NCBI GenBank assembly: GCA_036250195.1
Contig: JAVHZZ010000016.1
Location: forward strand, 310,001 to 374,000
DNA: 64,000 nucleotides
Reading direction: 5' to 3'
Source of the DNA: Mixophyes australis
Lineage: Eukaryota; Chordata; Amphibia; Anura; Limnodynastidae
The notes below the pieces were generated by a model. The model had not been told where the DNA came from. It searched no databases and was given only the letters and a program-made list of their open reading frames with translations. The position numbers and the translations under genes are program-made. Shown in pieces: positions 1 through 12,044 of this stretch. Every line of letters begins with the position of its first letter. Position 1 is the stretch's first letter.

Positions 1-2714
1 TCATGAATCATGAATTAAATCATAAATCATGAATCGAATCATGAATTAAATAATGAATAATGAATCATGAATCGAATCATGAATCATGAATCATGAATCG
101 AATCATGAATCATGAATTGAATCATGAATCATGAATCATGAATTGAATCATGAATCATGAATTGAATCATGAATCATGAATCGAATCATGAATCATGAAT
201 TGAATCATGAATCATAAATCATGAATTGAATCATGAATCATGAATCATGAATTGAATCATGAATCATGAATCAAATCATGAATCATGAATCATGAATTGA
301 ATCATGAATCATGAATTGAATCATGAATTGAATCATGAATCATGAATCATGAATTGAATCATGAATTGAATCATAAATCATGAATCGAATCATGAATCAT
401 GAATTGAATCATGAATCATGAATCACGAATCATGAATCATGAATCGAATCATGAATCATGAATTGAATCATGAATCATGAATTGAATCATGAATCATGAA
501 TCATGAATTGAATCATGAATCATGAATCATGAATTGAATCATGAATCATGAATCGAATCATGAGTCATGAATTAAATAATGAATCATGAATCATGAATTG
601 AATCATGAATCATGAATTGAATCATGAATCATGAATCGAATAATGAATCATGAATCATGAATTGAATCATGAATCATGAATTGAATCATAAATTGAATCA
701 TAAATCATAAATCATGAATTGAATCATGAATCATGAATCGAATCATGAATCATGAATTGAATCATGAATCATGAATCATGAATAGAATCATGAATTGAAT
801 CATGAATCATGAATTGAATCATGAATCATGAATTGAATCATGAATCATGAATCATGAATTGAATCATGAATCATGAATCATGAATTGAATCCTGAATCAT
901 GAATCGAATCATAAGTCATGAATTAAATAATGAATCATGAATCATGAATTGAATCATGAATCATGAATCGAATAATGAATCATGAATCATGAATTGAATC
1001 ATGAATCATGAATTGAATCATAAATTGAATCATAAATCATAAATCATGAATTGAATCATGAATCATGAATCGAATCATGAATCATGAATTGAGTCATGAA
1101 TCATGAATCGAATCATGAATCATGAATTGAATCATGAATCATGAATTGAATCATGAATCATGAATCGAATCATGAATTATGAATCATGAATCATGAATCG
1201 AATCATGAATCATAAATCGAATCATGAATCATGAATCGAATCATGAATCATGAAATGAATCATGAATCGAATCATGAATCATAAATCATGAATCATGAAT
1301 TGAATCATGAATCATGAATCGAATTATGAATCATGAATTGAATCATGAATTATGAATCATGAATCATGAATTGAATCATGAATCATGAAATGAATCATGA
1401 ATCATGAATCATGAATTGAATCATAAATCATGAATCGAATCATGAATTAAATAATGAATCATGAATCATGAATTAAATCATGAATCATGAATCGAATCAT
1501 GAATCATGAATCATGAATCATGAATCATGAATTGAATCATAAATTGAATCATAAATCATAAATCATGAATCATTAATCGAATCATGAATCATGAATTGAA
1601 TTATAAATCATGAATCATGAATCGAAACATGAATCATGACTCATGAATCATGAATCATTAATTGAATCATGAATTATGAATCATGAATCATGAATCATGT
1701 CATGAATCATGAATCGAAACATGAATCATGAATTGAATCATGAATCATGAATCATGAATTGAATCATGAATCATGAATCATGAATCGAATCATGAATTAT
1801 GAATCATGAATCATGAATCGAATCATGAATCATGAATCGAATCATGAATCATGAATCATGAATCGAATCATGAATCATGAAATGAATCATGAATCGAATC
1901 ATGAATCATGAAATGAATCATGAATCAAATCATGAATCATGAATCATGAATCATGAATTATGAATCGAATCATGAATCATGAATCGAATAATGAATCTCG
2001 AATCATGAATTGAATCATGAATCATGAATTGAATCATGAATTGAATCATAAATCATGAATCATGAATTGAATCATGAATCATGAATCGAATCATGAATCA
2101 TGAATTGAATCATGAATTATGAATCATGAATTATGAATCGAATCATGAATCATGAAATGAATCATGAATCATGAATCATGAATTGAATCATAAATCATGA
2201 ATCGAATCATGAATTAAATAATGAATCATGAATCATGAATTGAATAATGAATCATGAATCGAATCATGAATCATGAATCATGAATCATGAATCATGAATT
2301 GAATCATAAATTGAATCATAAATCATAAATCATGAATCATGAATCGAATCATGAATCATGAATCGAATCATGAATCATGAATTGAATCATAAATCATGAA
2401 TCGAATCATGAATCATGAATTGAATCATAAATCATGAATTGAATCATGAATCATGAATTGAATCATGATTTGAATCATGAATCATGAATCATGAATCGAA
2501 TCATGAATCATGAATCATAAATTGAATCATGAATCATGAATCATGAATTGAATCATGAATCGAATCATGAATCATGAATAATGAATTAAATCATGAATCA
2601 TGAATCGAATCATGAATCTCGAATCATGAATTGAATCATGAATCATGAATTGAATCATGAATTGAATCATAAATCATGAATCATGAATTTAATCATGAAT
2701 CATAAATCGAATCA
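1..2714 (+). repeat. Satellite block 1, ATGAATC orientation
   Basis: The block begins at the window edge, so its left limit is unknown, and ends at the first orientation switch. It shares rare variants in the same order with bases about 12,942 to 15,007. Shared marks include TAAATAATGAATAATG (47 and 12,988), CACGAATC (424 and 13,448), TGAGTCA (561 and 13,547), CATTAATCG after the TA-rich tract (about 1,571 and 14,631), and the CTCGAATC mark followed by GAATTTAATC (2,618 and 14,910). The two stretches are therefore paralogous copies of one long repeat. The offset drops from about 12,941 at the left to 12,292 at the right, mainly because block 1 has an extra stretch of about 0.77 kb. Confidence 0.9.
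1320..2370 (+). repeat. Repeated sub-block with 767-bp spacing in block 1
   Basis: A stretch of about 0.28 kb near 1,320-1,600 recurs near 2,090-2,370. The variant TAAATAATG is at 1,448 and 2,216 (768 bp apart). The TA-rich tract starting ATAAATTG is at 1,539 and 2,306 (767 bp apart). The flanking order (ATGAAATG, ATAAATCATGAATCG, TAAATAATG, TA-rich tract) is the same in both copies. Downstream of the tract the copies diverge. The same 767-bp spacing appears in the inverted block near 10.0-11.2 kb. The corresponding stretch of the right-hand paralogue (near 14.6 kb) has only one copy, so this looks like a duplication relative to that relative. Confidence 0.7.
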
Positions 2715-2726
2715 TTTGAATTCATG
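2714..2726. other. Left orientation switch, plus to minus, centred on GAATTC
   Basis: Up to 2,714 the array reads AAATCGAATCA in the plus orientation. From 2,718 it reads GAATTCATGATTCATG, the opposite orientation. The centre is the 6-bp palindrome GAATTC at 2,718-2,723, with two or three extra T bases before it. The two arms are homologous: the CTCGAATC mark lies at 2,618 on the left, and its complement GATTCGAG lies at about 2,802 on the right. Between these marks the arms match when folded apart from a few substitutions. The switch is therefore a large imperfect palindrome in higher-order register. The cause could be a real inversion, an inverted duplication, or an assembly join. Confidence 0.9.
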
Positions 2727-2922
2727 ATTCATGATTCAATTCATGATTCATGATTTATGATTCAATTCATGATTCAATTCATGATTCATGATTCAATTCA
2801 TGATTCGAGATTCATGATTCGATTCATGATTCATGATTCGATTCATAATTCATGATTCATGATTCATGATTCGATTCATGATTCATTTCATGATTCATGA
2901 TTCGATTCATGATTCATGATTC

Positions 2923-5420
2923 ATTATTCATTATTTAATTCATGATTCGATTCATGATTTATGATTTAATTCATGATTCATGATTCATGATTCATGATTC
3001 ATGATTCATTTCATGATTCATGATTCGATTCATGATTCATGATTCATAATTCATGATTCAATTCATGATTCATGATTCGATTCATGATTCATGATTCAAT
3101 TCATGATTCATGATTTATGATTCAATTCATGATTCATGATTCAATTCATGATTCGAGATTCATGATTCGATTCATGATTCATGATTCGATTCATAATGCA
3201 TGATTCATGATTCATGATTCATGATTCGATTCATGATTCATGATTCGATTCATGATTCATTTCATGATTCATGATTCGATTCATGATTCATGATTCATGA
3301 TTCGATTCATGATTCATGATTCGATTCATGATTCATGATTCGATTCATGATTCATGATTCATGATTCGATTCATGATTCATGATTCGATTCATGATTCAT
3401 TTCATGATTCATGATTCGATTCATGATTCATGATTCATGATTCGATTCATGATTCATGATTCGATTCATGATTCATGATTCATAATTCATGATTCGTGAT
3501 TCATGATTCATGATTCTATTCATGATTCATGATTCATGATTCAATTCATAAATCATGATTCGATTCATGATTCATGATTCAATTCATGATTTATGATTTA
3601 TGATTCAATTTATGATTCAATTAATGATTCATGATTCAATTCCTGATTCATGATTCATTATTCGATACATGATTCATGATTCAATTCATGATTCATGATT
3701 CATTATTCAATTCATGATTCATGATTCATGATTCAATTCATGATTCATGATTCAATTCATGATTCATGATTCATGATTCAATTCATGATTCATGATTCGA
3801 TTCATGATTCATGATTCGTGATTCATGATTCATGATTCAATTCATGATTCATGATTCGATTCATGATTCATGATTCAATTCATGATTCATGATTTATGAT
3901 TCAATTCATGATTCAATTCATGATTCATGATTCAATTCATGATTCATGATTCATGATTTGATTCATGATTCATGATTCAATTCATGATTCATGATTCATG
4001 ATTCAATTCATGATTCATGATTCAATTCATGATTCATGATTCATGATTCATGATTCAATTCATGATTCATGATTCGATTCATGATTCATTATTCATTATT
4101 TAATTCATGATTCGATTCATGAATTATGATTCAATTCATGATTCATGATTCATGATTCAATTCATGATTCATGATTCGATTCATGATTCATGATTCATGA
4201 TTCAATTCATGATTCATGACTCGATTCATGATTCATGATTCAATTCATGATTCATGATTCATGATTCAATTCATGATTCGATTCATGATTTATGATTCAT
4301 GATTCGATTCATGAATTATGATTCAATTCATGATTCATGATTCATGATTCAATTCATGATTCATGATTCGATTCATGATTCATGATTCATGATTCAATTC
4401 ATGATTCATGATTTGATTCATGATTCATGATTCAATTCATGATTCATGATTCATGATTCAATTCATGATTCATGATTCAATTCATGATTCATGATTTATG
4501 ATTCAATTCATGATTCAATTCATGATTCATGATACATGATTCATGATTCTATTCATGATTCATGATTCAATTTATGATTCATGATTCAATTCATGATTCA
4601 TGATTTATGATTCAATTCATGATTCAATTCATGATTCATGATTCAATTCATGATTCGAGATTCATGATTCGATTCATGAATCATGATTCAATTCATGATT
4701 CATGATTCATGATTCGATGCATGATTCAATTCATGATTCATGATTCATGATTCATGATTCAATTCATGATTCATGATTTATGATTCAATTCATGATTCAA
4801 TTCATGATTCATGATTCAATTCATGATTCGAGATTCATGATTCGATTCATGATTCATGATTCGATTCATAATTCATGATTCATGATTCATGATTCGATTC
4901 ATGATTCATTTCATGATTCATGATTCGATTCATGATTCATGATTCATGATTCGATTTATGATTCATGATTCGATTCATGATTCATGATTCATAATTCATG
5001 ATTCGATTCATGATTCATGATTCATGATTCAATTCATTCATGATTCATGATTCAATTCATGATTCATGATTCGATTCATGATTCATGATTCAATTCATGA
5101 TTCATGATTCGATTCATGATTCATGATTCAATTCATGATTTATGATTTATGATTCAATTTATGATTCAATTCATGATTCATGATTCAATTCATGATTCAT
5201 GATTCATTATTCGATTCATGATTCATGATTCAATTCATGATTCATGATTCATTATTTAATTCATGACTTATGATTCGATTCATGATTCATGATTCAATTC
5301 ATGATTCATGATTCATGATTCAATTCATGATTCATGATTCATGATTCAATTCATGATTCATGATTCATGATTCAATTCATGATTCATGATTCAATTCATG
5401 ATTCATGATTCAATTCATGA
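2923..5420 (-). repeat. Higher-order repeat copy 1 in inverted block (3.0-3.3-kb period)
   Basis: This stretch recurs as copy 2 starting at 6,211. Shared rare variants set the offset. CATTATTCATTATTT at 2,923 and 6,211 gives 3,288. GATTCGAGATT at 3,150 and 6,450 gives 3,300. TTAATGATTC followed by TCCTGATTC at 3,621 and 6,832 gives 3,211. CATTATTCATT at 4,088 and 7,400 gives 3,312. GATACATGATTC at 4,531 and 7,780 gives 3,249. CGATGCATG at 4,715 and 7,974 gives 3,259, and CATGACT at 5,262 and 8,275 gives 3,013. The drift of the offset shows internal insertions and losses of tens to about 200 bp since duplication. Confidence 0.8.
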
Positions 5421-5870
5421 TTCTATTCATGATTCATGATTCATGATTCAATTCATGATTCATGATTCGATTCATGATTCATGATTCAATTCATGATTTA
5501 TGATTTATGATTCAATTTATGATTCAATTCATGATTCATGATTCAATTCATGATTCATGATTCATTATTCGATTCATGATTCATGATTCAATTCATGATT
5601 CATGATTCAATTCATGATTCATGATTCATTATTTAATTCATGACTCATGATTCGATTCATGATTCATGATTCAATTCATGATTCATGATTCATGATTCAA
5701 TTCATGATTCATGATTCATGATTCAATTCATGATTCATGATTCAATTCATGATTCATGATTCGATTCATGATTCATGATTCGTGATTCATGATTCATGAT
5801 TCAATTCATGATTCATGATTCGATTCATGATTTATGATTCAATTCATGATTCAATTCATGATTCATGATT
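5137..5870 (-). repeat. Tandem duplication of 0.36-0.38 kb in inverted block
   Basis: The TA-rich tract at 5,137 recurs at 5,495 (358 bp apart). The later mark ATTTAATTCATGACT recurs with a spacing of 377 bp (CATGACT at 5,262 and 5,639). The first copy has CATGACTTATG and the second CATGACTCATG, so the copies can be told apart. A third relative of this stretch lies at 11,499-11,780 with the CATGACTTATG form, next to the right orientation switch. Confidence 0.65.
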
Positions 5871-6210
5871 CATGATTCAATTCATGATTCAATTCATGAT
5901 TCATGATTCAATTCATGATTCATGATTCATGATTTGATTCATGATTCATGATTCATGATTCAATTCATGATTTATGATTCATGATTCAATTCATGATTCA
6001 TGATTCGATTCATGATTCATGATTCAATTCATGATTCATGATTCAATTCATGATTCATGATTCATGATTCATGATTCAATTCATGATTCATGATTCGATT
6101 CATGATTCATGATTCAATTCATGATTTATGATTTATGATTCAATTTATGATTCAATTCATGATTCATGATTCGATTCATGATTCATGATTCATGATTCGA
6201 TTCATGATTC

Positions 6211-8430
6211 ATTATTCATTATTTAATTCATGATTCGATTCATGATTTATGATTTAATTCATGATTCATGATTCATGATTCATGATTCATGATTCATTTC
6301 ATGATTCATGATTCGATTCATGATTCATGATTCATAATTCATGATTCAATTCATGATTCATGATTCGATTCATGATTCATGATTCAATTCATGATTCATG
6401 ATTTATGATTCAATTCATGATTCAATTCATGATTCATGATTCAATTCATGATTCGAGATTCATGATTCGATTCATGATTCATGATTCGATTCATAATTCA
6501 TGATTCATGATTCATGATTCATGATTCGATTCATGATTCATTTCATGATTCATGATTCGATTCATGATTCATGATTCATGATTCGATTCATGATTCATGA
6601 TTCGATTCATGATTCATTTCATGATTCATGATTCGATTCATAAATTCATGATTCATGATTCGATTCATGATTTATGATTCGATTCATGATTCATGATTCA
6701 TAATTCATGATTCGTGATTCATGATTCATGATTCTATTCATGATTCATGATTCATGATTCAATTCATGATTCATGATTCGATTCATGATTCAATTCATGA
6801 TTTATGATTTATGATTCAATTTATGATTCAATTAATGATTCATGATTCAATTCCTGATTCATGATTCATTATTCGATACATGATTCATGATTCAATTCAT
6901 GATTCATGATTCATTATTTAATTCATGATTCATGATTCAATTCATGATTCATGATTCATGATTCAATTCATGATTCATGATTCAATTCATGATTCATGAT
7001 TCATGATTAAATTCATGATTCATGATTCAATTCATGATTCATGATTCGATTCATGATTCATGATTCGTGATTCATGATTCATGATTCAATTCATGATTCA
7101 TGATTCGATTCATGATTCATGATTCAATTCATGATTCATGATTTATGATTCAATTCATGATTCAATTCATAATTCATGATTCAATTCATGATTCATGATT
7201 CATGATTTGATTCATGATTCATGATTCAATTCATGATTCATGATTCATGATTCAATTCATGATTTATGATTCATGATTCAATTCATGATTCATGATTCGA
7301 TTCATGATTCATGATTCAATTCATGATTCATGATTCAATTCATGATTCATGATTCATGATTCATGATTCAATTCATGATTCATGATTCGATTCATGATTC
7401 ATTATTCATTATTTAATTCATGATTCGATTCATGAATTATGATTCAATTCATGATTCATGATTCATGATTCAATTCATGATTCATGATTCGATTCATGAT
7501 TCATGATTCATGATTCAATTCATGATTCGATTCATGATTTATGATTCATGATTCGATTCATGAATTATGATTCAATTCATGATTCATGATTCATGATTCA
7601 ATTCATGATTCATGATTCGATTCATGATTCATGATTCATGATTCAATTCATGATTCATGATTTGATTCATGATTCATGATTCAATTCATGATTCATGATT
7701 CATGATTCAATTCATGATTCATGATTCAATTCATGATTCATGATTTATGATTCAATTCATGATTCAATTCATGATTCATGATACATGATTCATGATTCTA
7801 TTCATGATTCATGATTTAATTTATGATTCATGATTCAATTCATGATTCATGATTTATGATTCAATTCATGATTCAATTCATGATTCATGATTCAATTCAT
7901 GATTCGAGATTCATGATTCGATTCATGAATCATGATTCAATTCATGATTCATGATTCATGATTCGATGCATGATTCAATTCATGATTCATGATTCATGAT
8001 TCATGATTCGATTCATGATTCATGATTCGATTATTCGATTCATGATTCATGATTCATAATTCATGATTCGATTCATGATTCATGATTCATGTTCAATTCA
8101 GATTCATGATTCATGATTCAATTCATGATTCATGATTCATTCATGATTCATGATTCGATTCATGATCATGATCATGATTCGATTCATGAATTATGATTCA
8201 TGATTTAATTCATGATTCATTATTCGATTCATTATTCATGATTCAATTCATGATTCATGATTCATTATTTAATTCATGACTCATGATTCGATTCATGATT
8301 CATGATTCAATTCATGATTCATGATTCCTGATTCAATTCATGATTCATGATTCATGATTCAATTCATGATTCATGATTCAATTCATGATTCATGATTTGA
8401 TTCATGATTCATGATTCATGATTCATGATT
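6211..8430 (-). repeat. Higher-order repeat copy 2 in inverted block
   Basis: This is the partner of the copy at 2,923-5,420, joined by the shared variants given there. Copy 2 lacks a stretch present in copy 1 around 4,740-4,870, including a GATTCGAGATT mark. Its right half contains an irregular patch (8,025-8,200) in which unit boundaries are broken. The copy fades out near 8,430, where the sequence becomes more degenerate. Confidence 0.75.
8025..8200 (-). repeat. Irregular, degenerate patch of satellite
   Basis: Here the usual 7/5 spacing is disturbed by small losses. Examples are GATTCGATTATTCGATT at 8,025-8,041, CATGTTCAATTCAGATTC at about 8,088-8,105, CATTCATGATTC at about 8,138, and the triplicated hexamer-like CATGATCATGATCATG at 8,161-8,176. 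The matching part of copy 1 (4,960-5,240) is more regular, so the damage is specific to copy 2. It could be true local decay or uncorrected sequencing error, since homopolymer-free one-base losses are the main difference. Confidence 0.6.
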
Positions 8431-8739
8431 CATGATCCAATTCATGATTCGATTCATGATTCATGATCCAATTCATGATTCATGATTTATGATTCAATTC
8501 ATGATTCAATTCATGATTCATGATTCAATTCATGATTCATGATTCATGATTTGATTCATGATTCATGATTCAATTCATGATTCATTTCATGATTCATGAT
8601 TCAAATCATGATTCGAGATTCATGATTCGATTCATGATTCATGATTCGATTCATAATTCATGATTCATGATTCATGATTCATGATTCGATTCATGATTCA
8701 TTTCATGATTCATGATTCGATTCATGATTCATGATTCAT

Positions 8740-8791
8740 GATTCTTGATTCATTTCATGATTCATGATTCTTGATTCATTTCATGATTCAT
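8740..8791 (-). repeat. 26-bp local duplication with GATTCTTG variant
   Basis: GATTCTTGATTCATTTCATG at 8,740 is repeated at 8,766, exactly 26 bp later. The C-to-T variant GATTCTT was not noticed elsewhere, so this is a recent very small duplication. It sits in a variant-rich stretch (about 8.7-9.7 kb) that also has GATTCACGATTC, CATGTTTCG and TTTATTATGTATG. Confidence 0.6.
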
Positions 8792-9984
8792 GATTCATGA
8801 TTCAATTCACGATTCATGTTTCGATTCATGTATCATGATTCGATTCATGATTCATGATTCGATTCATGACTCATGATTCATGATTCAATTCATGATTTAT
8901 TATTCAATTCATGATTCATGATTTATGATTCATGATTCAATTCATGATTCAATTCATGTTTCATGATTCGATTCATGATTCATGATTTATGATTTAATTC
9001 ACGATTCATGATTCGATTCATGATTCATGATTCAATTTATGATTTATGATTTATGATTCAATTTATGATTCAATTCATGATTCATGATTTATAATTCATG
9101 ATTCATGATTTATGATTCACGATTCATGATTCGATTCATGATTCATGATTCAATTCATGATTCATGATTCATGATTCATTTCATGATTCATGATTCGATT
9201 CATGATTCATGATTCACAATTCATGATTCAATTAATGATTCATTTCATGATTCATGATTCATGATTCAATTCATGATTCATGATTTATGATTCAATTAAT
9301 GATTCAATTCATGATTCATGATTCATGATTCATGATTTGATTCATGATTCATGATTCGATTTATTATGTATGATTCAATTCATGATTCATGATTTATGAT
9401 TCAATTCATGATTAAATTCATGATTCATGATTAAATTCATGATCCGAGATTCATGATTCGATTCATGATTCATGATTCATGATTCATGATTCGATTCATG
9501 ATTCATGATTCATGATTCGATTCATAAATCTTGAATCATGATTCGATTCATGATTCATGATTCATGTTTCGATTCATGATTCATGATTCATGATTCAATT
9601 CATGATTCGATTTATGATTCATGATTAAATTCATGATTCATGATTTATGATTCAATTCATGATTCAAATTATGATTCATGATTCAATTCATGATTCGAGA
9701 TTCATGATTCGATTCATGATTCATGATTTAATTCATTATTCATGATTCATGATTCGATTCATGATTCAATTCATGATTCATGATTCATGATTCAATTTAT
9801 GATTCATGATTCATGATTCGATTCATGATTCATGATTCATGATTCAAATCATGATTCAATTCATGATTCATGATTCAATTCATGATTTATGATTCAATTC
9901 ATGATTCATGATTCGATTCATGATTTATGATTCAATTCATGATTCATGATTCGATTCATGATTCATGATTCGATTCATGATTCA

Positions 9985-11520
9985 TGATTTATGATTTATG
10001 ATTCAATTTATGATTCAATTCATGATTCATGATTCATGATTCATGATTCATGATTCGATTCATGATTCATTATTCAATTCATGATTCATGATTCATTATT
10101 TAATTCATGATTCGATTCATGATTTATGATTCAATTCATGATTCATGATTCATGATTCATTTCATGATTCATGATTCGATTCATAATTCATGATTCATAA
10201 TTCATGATTCAATTCATGATTCATGATTCGATTCATGATTCATGATTCAATTCATGATTCATGATTTATGATTCAATTCATGATTCAATTCATGATTCAT
10301 GATTCAATTCATGATTCGAGATTCATGATTCGATTCATGATTCATGATTCGATTCATAATTCATGATTCATGATTCATGATTCATGATTTGATTCATGAT
10401 TCATTTCATGATTCATGATTCGATTCATGATTCATTTCATGATTCATGATTCGATTCATGATTCATGATTCATGATTCGATTCATGATTCATGATTCGAT
10501 TCATGATTCATGATTCATAATTCATGATTCGATTCATGATTCATGATTCATGATTCAATTCATGATTCATGATTCATGATTCAATTCATGATTCATGTTT
10601 CGATTCATGATTCATGACATGATTCATGATTCATGATTCATAATTCATGATTCAATTAATGATTCATGATTCATGAGTCATGATTCATGTTTCGATTCAT
10701 GATTCATGATTTATAATTCAATTCATGATTCATGATTCGATTAATGATTCATGATTTATGATTTATGATTCAATTTATGATTCAATTCATGATTCATGAT
10801 TCATGATTCATGATTCATGATTCGATTCATGATTCATGATTTAATTCATGATTCATGATTCATTATTTAATTCATGATTCGATTCATGATTTATGATTCA
10901 ATTCATGATTCATGATTCATGATTCATTTCATGATTCATGATTCAATTCATGATTCATGATTCATAATTCATGATTCAATTCATGATTCATGATTCGATT
11001 CATGATTCATGATTCAATTCATGATTCATGATTTATGATTCAATTCATGATTCAATTCATGATTCATGATTCAATTCATGATTCGAGATTCATGATTCGA
11101 TTCATGATTCATGATTCGATTCATAATTCATGATTCATGATTCATGATTCGATTCATGATTCATTTCATGATTCATGATTCGATTCATGATTCATGATTC
11201 GATTTATGATTCATGATTCGATTCATGATTCATGATTCATAATTCATGATTCGATTCATGATTCATGATTCAATTCATGATTCATGATTCAATTCATGAT
11301 TCATGATTCGATTCATGATTCATGACTCAATTCATGATTCATGATTCGATTCATGATTCATGATTCAATTCATGATTTATGATTTATGATTCAATTTATG
11401 ATTCAATTCATGATTCATGATTAAATTCATGATTCATGATTCATTATTCGATTCATGATTCATGATTCAATTCATGATTCATGATTCATTATTTAATTCA
11501 TGACTTATGATTCGATTCAT
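9985..11520 (-). repeat. Tandem pair of about 767 bp in inverted block
   Basis: Three marks repeat at the same spacing. The TA-rich tract is at about 9,985 and 10,751 (766 bp apart). CATTATTTAATTCATGATTCG is at about 10,094 and 10,861 (767). GATTCGAG is at 10,313 and 11,080 (767). Further right the spacing falls to about 721 bp (CATAATTC at 10,517 and 11,238), so one copy has lost some units. The 767-bp spacing is the same as in block 1 near 1.4-2.3 kb. That is evidence that blocks 1 and 2 share the same duplicated ancestor in opposite orientations. Confidence 0.7.
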
Positions 11521-11775
11521 GATTCATGATTCAATTCATGATTCATGATTCATGATTCAATTCATGATTCATGATTCATGATTCAATTCATGATTCATGA
11601 TTCAATTCATGATTCATGATTCAATTCATGATTCTATTCATGATTCATGATTCATGATTCAATTCATGATTCATGATTCGATTCATGATTCATGATTCAA
11701 TTCATGATTTATGATTTATGATTCAATTTATGATTCAATTCATGATTCATGATTCAATTCATGATTCATGATTCA

Positions 11776-11788
11776 TTATTCGAATTGA
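11776..11788. other. Right orientation switch, minus to plus, centred on ATTCGAAT
   Basis: The minus-orientation array ends with GATTCATTATTCG and the plus-orientation array starts with GAATTGAATCATG. The centre is the 8-bp perfect palindrome ATTCGAAT at 11,778-11,785. When folded, the left arm begins CGAATAATGAATC at 11,782. The right arm has the same CGAATAATGAATC at 11,876, followed by the same TA-rich tract and ATGAATAGAATC variant. The arms are thus homologous long-repeat copies with about 94 bp of extra sequence on the right. No target-site duplication or inserted element is visible at the joint. Confidence 0.9.
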
Positions 11789-12044
11789 ATCATGAATCAT
11801 GAATCATGAATTGAATCATGAATCATGAATTAAATAATGAATCATGAATCATGAATTGAATCATGAATCATGTATCGAATAATGAATCATGAATCAGGAA
11901 TTGAATCATGAATCATTAATTGAATCATAAATTGAATCATAAATCATAAATCATGAATTGAATCATGAATCATGAATCGAATCATGAATCATGAATTGAA
12001 TCATGAATCATGAATCATGAATAGAATCATGAATCATGAATCAC

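Larger units (their letters stand above)
2718..11782 (-). repeat. Satellite block 2, inverted (GATTCAT on the plus strand), about 9.06 kb
   Basis: All units read GATTCAT, GATTC or their variants on the plus strand. This is the complement of the units in the flanking blocks. The same higher-order marks occur in complement form: the TA-rich tract (GATTTATGATTTATGATTC, for example near 3,588, 5,137, 5,495, 6,803, 10,751 and 11,708), the GATTCGAGATT mark (near 2,802, 3,150, 4,652, 6,450, 7,901, 10,313 and 11,080), and CATTATTTAATTCATG. It is therefore the same satellite family turned around, not a different repeat. The folded left end (2,718 to about 2,900) matches 12,164-12,333 in block 3 very closely. 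Confidence 0.95.

Noticed and set aside
2714..2726. A simple fold-back (palindromic) read artefact at the left switch
   Set aside because: An artefact of that kind would give identical arms. The arms here share order but differ by several substitutions, and the inverted block continues for 9 kb with its own variants. An assembly misjoin between real inverted copies is still not excluded.
8025..8200. A boundary with non-satellite sequence
   Set aside because: The units are irregular, but every stretch can still be read as damaged GATTCAT or GATTC, and the patch aligns with 4,960-5,240.
2700..11800. A transposable element between inverted repeats
   Set aside because: The sequence between the two switches is the same satellite in reverse orientation. 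There is no element-specific sequence, terminal motif, transposase or target-site duplication.
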